Part shown: positions 21,122 to 25,999 of the stretch, in pieces
How the letters are laid out: the number at the start of each line of letters is the position of its first letter
How positions within the stretch are numbered: the stretch's first letter is position 1
From: CAZYTO01 sp964650405
Lineage (GTDB): Bacteria > Acidobacteriota > Thermoanaerobaculia > Gp7-AA8
Assembly: GCA_964650405.1 (NCBI GenBank)
Contig: CAZYTO010000038.1
Span: 1-25,999 of the forward strand
Direction of reading: 5' to 3'
DNA length: 25,999 nucleotides
Program-made: the position numbers and the translations under genes
The notes under the pieces: model-generated
Databases searched by the model: none
Told to the model about the DNA's origin: nothing
The model's input: the letters and a program-made list of their open reading frames with translations, nothing else

Positions 21122-21742
21122 TCACCGCCGCACCCGTTCGAACAGTCGCTGCATCAAGGCGTGGTCCTTCACGCCGGGCTCGGATTCAACGCCGCTGGAG
21201 AGGTCGATGGCGTCGGGGCGCACGAGGGTGAGGCCGGCCACGACGTTGTCGGGGGTGAGGCCGCCGGAGAGGAAGAACGGTTTGTTGCGCTCGTACCGGG
21301 CCAGGAGGGACCAGTCGAAGCTGCGGCCCGTGCCTCCGGCGCGCTGCAGGTCGAACGTGTCGAAGAGGAGCCACGCGGCGGCGGGCGCAGCGTGTGTGTC
21401 GGGCATCGTGTCGTTCACGCGCAGGGTCTTGATGACGGGGAAACCGATGGCGGTGATGTCGGCGTCCGGCTCGCTGCCGTGGAGCTGGGCGACGTCGAGC
21501 GTGGCCACGGAAGCGATCTCGCGGATGTAGTCGACGCCGTTGTCGTAGAAGACGCCGGTGATCTTCGGCGCCCGGTCCGCGAAGCGCTCGCGGACAGCGG
21601 CGGCGACGTCGCGCACCCGTTCGGGCGTGACGAAACGGGGAGACGAAGGCACGAAGATGAAACCGAGGAAGTCGGCGCCGAGCCGCGCGGCCTCCAGGGC
21701 GTCTTCCTGGCGGGTCAGGCCGCAGATCTTGATGCGCGTCAT
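21122..21742 (-). CDS. trpF: phosphoribosylanthranilate isomerase
   Basis: 206 residues. It isomerises phosphoribosylanthranilate in tryptophan synthesis. The general base is C7 in RIKICGLTR, and the general acid is the Asp in LLFDTF (about 127). GADFLGFIFVPSSPRFVTPE, VAQLHGSE, FFLSGGLTPDNV and DLSSGVESEPGVKD are the standard barrel motifs. The ATG overlaps the trpC stop (ATGA), so the two are translationally coupled. Confidence 0.96.
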   Translation of the reverse strand: MTRIKICGLTRQEDALEAARLGADFLGFIFVPSSPRFVTPERVRDVAAAVRERFADRAPKITGVFYDNGVDYIREIASVATLDVAQLHGSEPDADITAIGFPVIKTLRVNDTMPDTHAAPAAAWLLFDTFDLQRAGGTGRSFDWSLLARYERNKPFFLSGGLTPDNVVAGLTLVRPDAIDLSSGVESEPGVKDHALMQRLFERVRR

Positions 21743-22521
21743 CGCACGAGCTCCCGGACGGCCGCGGCCCGATCCGCCTGCCGCAGCAACGACTCGCCCA
21801 CGAGAAACGCATCGAATCCCGCCGCGCGCAGACGATCCACGTCCCCGCGCGTGCGGATGCCGCTCTCCGCCACCCGCACCACGCCCTTCGGCATCAACGC
21901 TCCGAGGCGCTCGGAAGTGGCCAGATCGACATGGAACGTGCGCAGGTCGCGGTTGTTCACGCCGATCAGGCGCGCCCCTCCGTCCACCGCGCGCGCCAGC
22001 TCCGCTTCGTCATGCACCTCGACCAGCGCGTCACAACCGAATTCGTCGAGGATGCCGATGAACTCACGGATCTGCAGCGCGTCGAGCAGCGATGCCAGCA
22101 GCAGCACGGCGTCGGCGCCCGCCGCCGCTCCCCGCAGCAGTTGCGAGGGATCGATGACGAAGTCCTTCATGATGACCGGTAGCCCGCTGGCGCCGGAGGC
22201 CCGGATGATCCACGTGCGTGAGCCGCGAAAGAAGTCCGGCTCCGTGACGATGGAGATGGCCGCCGCACCGCCGTGCTTGTAATCGGCGGCGATGGCCTCG
22301 ACATCCGGATTCTCGACGATCGTCCCCGCCGACGGCGACGCCGCCTTGATCTCCGAGATCACGTTCACCGCCTCGCGCCGCTTCAGCGCCGAGTAGAACG
22401 CGAACGGCTCGCGCTGATCGGCCCGCAGCCGTGCCGCGCGCTTCGACGCCTGCCAGTCGAAGGTCTCCTCGTCCAGACGGGCCTTCGTCCGCGCCACGAT
22501 GTCGCGGAGGACGTCGCTCAT
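21739..22521 (-). CDS. trpC: indole-3-glycerol phosphate synthase
   Basis: 260 residues. It closes the indole ring from carboxyphenylamino-deoxyribulose phosphate. Motifs: VISEIKAASPSAG (catalytic Lys and Glu), LPVIMKDFVIDPSQL, DAVLLLASLL, LVEVHDEAEL, LIGVNNRDLRTF and VAESGIRTRGDV. Full length. GGAG sits 9 nt before the ATG. Separated from trpD by 139 bp with a repeat hairpin, and overlaps trpF. Confidence 0.97.
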   Translation of the reverse strand: MSDVLRDIVARTKARLDEETFDWQASKRAARLRADQREPFAFYSALKRREAVNVISEIKAASPSAGTIVENPDVEAIAADYKHGGAAAISIVTEPDFFRGSRTWIIRASGASGLPVIMKDFVIDPSQLLRGAAAGADAVLLLASLLDALQIREFIGILDEFGCDALVEVHDEAELARAVDGGARLIGVNNRDLRTFHVDLATSERLGALMPKGVVRVAESGIRTRGDVDRLRAAGFDAFLVGESLLRQADRAAAVRELVR

Positions 22522-22552
22522 GGCAACCGCTCCGCGCCGCAGCTGGGGGAAT

Positions 22553-22623
22553 GGGTACCGGGTAACGGGTCCCAGAAGCTACAGTCCCATCTCACAGGCA
22601 CCCGGTACCCGGCACCTGGTACC
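22553..22623. repeat. GGTACCGGGTAAC-word hairpin between trpD and trpC
   Basis: The left arm GGGTACCGGGTAACGGG (22553-22569) faces a right arm (22598-22623) of CACCCGGTACCCGGCACCTG words. Same word family as the outer arms of the trpF-trpB island. An 8-bp direct match CCGCAGCT flanks it (22537-22544 and 22651-22658), possibly a short target duplication. Confidence 0.8.
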
Positions 22624-22660
22624 TTCGACTGCTGATCACCGGCCGACAACCCGCAGCTCG

Positions 22661-23686
22661 TCATCCCGCCACCTCCCGCGATGTCGCGACCAGCTCCTCC
22701 AGCTTGGCGCGAGCCGCGCCGGAGGCGATGGCCTCGCGGGCCTGCTCGACCCCTTCCCGGATCGTGGCGGCCTGGCCGGCGACATAGAGCGCGGCGCCGG
22801 CATTGGCGATGACGATGTCGCGCCGGGCGCCCGCCTCCCCTCCCAGCACGGCCGCGGCGATGCGCGCGTTCTCGGCCGCGTCGCCGCCCAGGACGGCCTC
22901 GAGCGAATGCGTGGCCACACCGGCCTCGCCCGGCGTCAGCTCGTAGGCGCGCAGCTCGCCGTTCAGCACCTCGGCCACGCGCGTGGGGGCGGAGACGGAG
23001 ATCTCGTCCAGCCCGTCGTGGCTGTGGACGACCAGGGCGTGCTCGGCGCCGAGGGCCTGAAGCACGCGGGCCACGACCTCGACGAGGTGCGGCGCATAGA
23101 CGCCCAGCACCTGCCTGCGCGCGAAGGCCGGATTCGTCAGCGGGCCGAGCACATTGAAAACCGTGCGGACTCCGAGCTCGCGCCGCACGCCGGCCACCGC
23201 TCCCATGGCCGGATGCAGCTTCGGCGCGAAGAGAAAGGCGATGCCGGTGCGGCGGAGAACCTCGCTCATCTGTGCCGCATCGAGGTCGATGACCACACCG
23301 AGCGCGCCGAGGAGGTCGGCACTGCCGCACGCGGACGACACCGCGCGGTTGCCGTGCTTGGCCACGCTGGCACCCGCGGCCGCGGCCACGATCGCGGCGA
23401 TCGTGGAGATGTTGAACGTCCCGCGCCCGTCGCCGCCTGTGCCGCACGTGTCGACCAGGCCGTTGCGCTCCACCTGCAGCGGCGTGACCCGCTCGCGCAT
23501 GGCCATGGCCGCGCCGGTGATCTCCTCGGGCGTTTCGCCTTTCATGCGCAGGGCGATCAGCAGTGCGCTCTTCTGCACATCCGTGGCCTTGCCGTCCATC
23601 ACCTCGCCGAAGACCTCGTACATCTCCGTGCGGTCGAGCGAGTGTCCTTCGACGATGCGACGGATCGCGGCGGCAACGCGGCTCAC
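22661..23686 (-). CDS. trpD: anthranilate phosphoribosyltransferase
   Basis: 341 residues from the GTG at 23686 that overlaps the trpG stop (GTGA). Longer frames are rejected because they run through trpG. The enzyme attaches phosphoribose from PRPP to anthranilate. The PRPP loop is CGTGGDGRGTFNIST (81-95), preceded by helices with KSALLIALRMKGETPEEI and followed by KHGNRAVSSACGSADLL, FLFAPKLHPAM, RTVFNVLGPLTNP and HSHDGLDEIS. Length is typical. Confidence 0.97.
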   Translation of the reverse strand: MSRVAAAIRRIVEGHSLDRTEMYEVFGEVMDGKATDVQKSALLIALRMKGETPEEITGAAMAMRERVTPLQVERNGLVDTCGTGGDGRGTFNISTIAAIVAAAAGASVAKHGNRAVSSACGSADLLGALGVVIDLDAAQMSEVLRRTGIAFLFAPKLHPAMGAVAGVRRELGVRTVFNVLGPLTNPAFARRQVLGVYAPHLVEVVARVLQALGAEHALVVHSHDGLDEISVSAPTRVAEVLNGELRAYELTPGEAGVATHSLEAVLGGDAAENARIAAAVLGGEAGARRDIVIANAGAALYVAGQAATIREGVEQAREAIASGAARAKLEELVATSREVAG

Positions 23687-24363
23687 GGCCGCCCGCCCTT
23701 GCCGCGTTCGTTCCCTCCCAGCCCGTTGCCCGCCGGCGTCGAGGTGCGCGAGGCTCCGTCCTCCACGGCCAGCGGCAGATCCTGCGTCTCGCGGCCGAGG
23801 ACGACGGTGAGGAAATTCTGGATGAGCTGATCGCCGCCGTCCGTGCCGTACGACTCGGGATGGAACTGGATCCCGAACAAGGGACGCTCGCGGTGGCGCA
23901 TGGCCATGATCACGCCGTCGTCCGTCTCGGCTTCGACGACGAAGCAGCCCGGCAGCGAGGCCCGCTCGACGATGAGTGAGTGGTAGCGCGCCGTCTTCAT
24001 CGGGGCGGGGCAGCCTTCGAAGAGCCCTCGGCCCGCGTGCCGCACCTCGCTCACCTTCCCGTGGACCGGGACGCGGTCCCGCACCACGCGCCCGCCGTAG
24101 GCCTCGCCGATGGCCTGGTGGCCGAGACACACGCCGAGGAGGGGGATGGTCTCGTTGGCGCGGATCAGGTCGAGGATGCGTCCCGCGCGGGTGGGCGTTC
24201 CCGGGCCGGGCGAGATGACGATCGCTTCCGGCTCCTGCTCCAGCAGCGCTTCCGGATCGAATGCGTCGTTGCGGATGACCTGCATGGGCCGCTCCGCAAG
24301 CCGCTCGATCTGCTGCACGAGATTCCACGTGAACGAGTCGTAGTTGTCGATGACCGTGATCAT
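23683..24363 (-). CDS. trpG: anthranilate synthase glutaminase subunit
   Basis: 226 residues. A class I glutamine amidotransferase that gives ammonia to TrpE (or PabB; a dual role is possible). Start MITVIDNYDSFTWNLVQQ, oxyanion SPGPGTP, catalytic C79 in GVCLGHQ, and H168/E170 in FGIQFHPES. The core ends near residue 192; the last 30 residues (Thr/Gly/Arg-rich, ending NERGKGGRP) are an unusual extension. AGGAG precedes the ATG. First gene of the trp group here; its partner trpE is not upstream, where only repeats and rmuC are found. Confidence 0.94.
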   Translation of the reverse strand: MITVIDNYDSFTWNLVQQIERLAERPMQVIRNDAFDPEALLEQEPEAIVISPGPGTPTRAGRILDLIRANETIPLLGVCLGHQAIGEAYGGRVVRDRVPVHGKVSEVRHAGRGLFEGCPAPMKTARYHSLIVERASLPGCFVVEAETDDGVIMAMRHRERPLFGIQFHPESYGTDGGDQLIQNFLTVVLGRETQDLPLAVEDGASRTSTPAGNGLGGNERGKGGRP

Positions 24364-24490
24364 GAATCGCTCCTGGAGCCCATCCTGAGCGCGGGTGGAC
24401 GTGCGGCCGGGAGCGAAGGATCAAAGCGATCACACTTCCGGGGGTTCCGCAGTTTGAGAGGTTGGTGAAACGTGATCATGATTCGCTCCT
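24355..24490 (-). repeat. 20-bp duplication of the trpG start region around a 96-bp insert
   Basis: The trpG start and ribosome binding site (cgtgatcatgaatcgctcct on the plus strand, 24355-24374) recurs at 24471-24490 with one change. Between them are 96 bp that include the ATCCTGAGCG...GAAGGATC arm (24382-24422) also seen at 2398-2510. The outer copy keeps AGGAGCG and an ATG at 24479, opening a 39-codon frame whose TGA overlaps the trpG ATG (ATGA). It looks like an insertion with target duplication. The small frame may or may not be translated. Confidence 0.7.
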
Positions 24491-24664
24491 CGAGGTCGGG
24501 CAGGAGTGGACGTGGCGCGTCAGGAGCGACGCCATCGAATCAAGCTTAGATTGTGGTGGTGGAGGGAAGCGAGCCGGTCAGAGCCAAAGACACGAGTCGA
24601 CACGACTGACGATCGACTCGGGCAGCTCCGTCTGGGCGGTGGGACTCATGAGGCGCGGAGGATA
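24491..24664. other. unassigned stretch upstream of trpG
   Basis: No gene is supported. On the minus strand a 23-codon frame from an ATG at about 24650 ends in SCLWL and stop, with one Trp only. That is too weak to call a trp leader. No terminator-like hairpin follows it. Confidence 0.35.
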
Positions 24665-24960
24665 GCACAGAAAAAGTGCCGAGTGCTGAGTGCCGAGTGC
24701 CGAGGGAGGCATGAGGCATGAGGCATGAGGCATGAGTGATGAGGCATGAGTGGATTTCGCGTTTGCCTCGGGTGTCTCACAGAGTCAAGAGTGCCGAGTG
24801 CACAGAAAAAGTGCCGAGTGCTGAGTGCCGAGTGCCGAGTGCCGAGGGGCATGACGCGCATGCTGACTCAGCACTCAGCACTCTCTTCACAGCCACTCAT
24901 GCCTCGTCACTCATGCCTCATGCCGACTCGGCACTCGGCACTCGGCACTCGGCACTTTCT
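24665..24960. repeat. nested two-family word-repeat island between rmuC and trpG
   Basis: A 40-bp perfect direct repeat (GCACAGAAAAAGTGCCGAG and on) occurs at 24665-24704 and 24800-24839. Inner arms of GCATGAG words, 24722-24753 and 24893-24924, are reverse complements at 31 of 32 positions. Outer GTGCCGA arms (24671-24704 and about 24925-24958) enclose them, and a third GTGCCGA/GCACTCAGC hairpin lies in the loop. The island ends at the rmuC stop codon. Confidence 0.85.
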
Positions 24961-25999
24961 TCACGTCTCCGAGCTCGCGAACGGCACCACGTCCCCCTCC
25001 TCCTCGCTCTGGGCGTGGAGACGGAGCTTGGTCGATTCGAGGGGGACGGCGTCGAGCTGTTTGAGCTCGCCGAGCTCCTTGCCGCTGCCGGCCATGCGCT
25101 GAAGCTCTTCGCCTTTCGGCCAGAGGCGCGTGTCGATGGAGCGGATGACGCCGTTGTAGCGCTCCACGGTCTTGCGCAGCGCGTCGCCCACTTCGGAGAA
25201 GAGCTCCATCACCTTCACGAACCGGTTGAACAGCTCCACACCGGCTTCGTGCATGCGCTTGGCGTTCTCCTCCGTCCGCTCGGCTTTCCAGCCGGTGGCC
25301 ACGGCGCGCAGCATGGGCAGGAGGACGGTCGGCGAGGCCAGGTAGACCTTCTTCTCGGCCGCGTACTCGAACATCATCGGGTCGGTCACGAGCGCGGCGG
25401 AGAGGAAGTGCTCGCCGGCCAGGAAGAGGACGGTGAAGTCGAGCGTGTTGCCGATGGAAGCCTGGTACTCGCGGCGGCTGAGGGAATCGATGTGGCGGCG
25501 GAGCGTCCGGGCGTGCAGGGCCAGGCACTCCCGGCGCCGCTCTTCAGTCTCGGCGTTGGCCGCCGCGGCGTATTCCGTGAGCGGGACCTTGGCGTCGATG
25601 GCGATGACGCGCTTGTTCGGCAGGCGGACGATGACGTCCGGCCGCAGGCGGCGGCCCTCGTCGTCGAAGAACGTCTCCTGGGCGGTGAAGTCGCAGAACT
25701 CGCTCATACCGGCCATCTCGATGCAGCGCTTGAGCGTGTTCTCTCCCCATGAGCCGCGCACGGTCGGCGATTGCAGGGCATTGGCGAGACGCGAGGCTTC
25801 GCGCTGCGCGGACTCCTGGGCCGTCAGGAGCGACCGGATCTGTTCCTGCAGCCCGCCGTACGCTTCCGTGCGAGCGCTTTCGCTCTTGAGCAACTCGCCG
25901 CGGTAGCCGTCGAGCATCTCGCGCAGGGGGGCCAGGAGCGTCTCGATCTCGGCCTTCTTCTGATTCAGCGAGCCGTCGACCTGGGTCTTGTTCTGGGCG
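24961..25999 (-). CDS. rmuC: RmuC-family protein, 5' end beyond the window
   Basis: 346 codons visible. The frame is open to the right edge: it continues upstream of an internal Met (25917) with AQNKTQVDGSLNQKKAEIE coiled-coil sequence, so the true start is outside. RmuC proteins have an N-terminal membrane anchor and coiled coil, then a restriction-endonuclease-like core. The core is seen here: SPTVRGSWGENTLKRCIE, RRLRPDVIVRLPNKRVIAID with K in DAKVPL, YQASIGNTLDFTVLFLAGE and YLASPTVLLPMLRAVA. E. coli rmuC limits recombination at inverted repeats, an apt neighbour given the hairpins, though that may be coincidence. The stop abuts the repeat island. Confidence 0.93.
   Translation of the reverse strand, partial: AQNKTQVDGSLNQKKAEIETLLAPLREMLDGYRGELLKSESARTEAYGGLQEQIRSLLTAQESAQREASRLANALQSPTVRGSWGENTLKRCIEMAGMSEFCDFTAQETFFDDEGRRLRPDVIVRLPNKRVIAIDAKVPLTEYAAAANAETEERRRECLALHARTLRRHIDSLSRREYQASIGNTLDFTVLFLAGEHFLSAALVTDPMMFEYAAEKKVYLASPTVLLPMLRAVATGWKAERTEENAKRMHEAGVELFNRFVKVMELFSEVGDALRKTVERYNGVIRSIDTRLWPKGEELQRMAGSGKELGELKQLDAVPLESTKLRLHAQSEEEGDVVPFASSET

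Noticed and set aside
24580..24652. trp-type leader peptide upstream of trpG
   Set aside because: The small frame has a single Trp codon and no terminator/antiterminator pair follows.
1..25999. tRNA, rRNA or riboswitch genes
   Set aside because: I saw no cloverleaf, rRNA segment or known riboswitch core by reading; a covariance-model scan would be needed to exclude small RNAs.

Overview
The window is high-GC bacterial chromosome, about two thirds G+C by eye, with densely packed genes and many start/stop overlaps of the ATGA or GTGA type. Gene content (MoxR/DUF58/DUF4129/DUF4350 cluster, zinc-finger RDD membrane proteins, a compact trp operon without trpE, RmuC) suits an uncultured Acidobacteriota-like soil or sediment bacterium. 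That assignment is inference; no rRNA or other phylogenetic marker lies here.

Layout. 1-376 is an unassigned edge with one repeat arm. 377-2386 (minus) holds a secreted SH3/TonB-like protein and a secreted M20 metallopeptidase. 2522-9695 (plus) is one co-directional run: small zinc-finger membrane protein, multi-spanning membrane protein, DUF4129, DUF4350, MoxR AAA+ ATPase, DUF58, secreted M23-like protein. 9715-10515 is a PPK2 polyphosphate kinase, followed by an orphan, apparently frameshifted DUF433 gene. 11021-16201 (plus) holds SpoIIM-like, RDD, three zinc-finger RDD proteins, a zinc-ribbon/zinc-finger membrane protein and a small membrane protein. Families of the MoxR/DUF58/DUF4129/DUF4350/RDD/SpoIIM set commonly cluster and are thought to act on the cell envelope. 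Here the set is enriched in one zinc-finger module that appears five times.

17823-16279 (minus) is an aromatic biosynthesis unit: promoter, 21-codon leader peptide rich in Phe/Tyr/Trp, alternative hairpins, a terminator-like hairpin that also holds the ribosome binding site, chorismate mutase, then DAHP synthase. Upstream on the same strand is trpG-D-C-F-B-A plus a small membrane protein, in the order 24363 to 17837. A partial rmuC closes the window.

The most striking non-coding signal is a set of at least eight families of degenerate 7-8 bp words, mostly arranged as long inverted arms, at gene junctions. At several junctions the element is bracketed by a 13-20 bp direct duplication of the gene-start region, as if it had inserted and duplicated its target. 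Three gene starts also carry a -10-like hexamer exactly 6 nt before the ATG, as expected for leaderless mRNAs.
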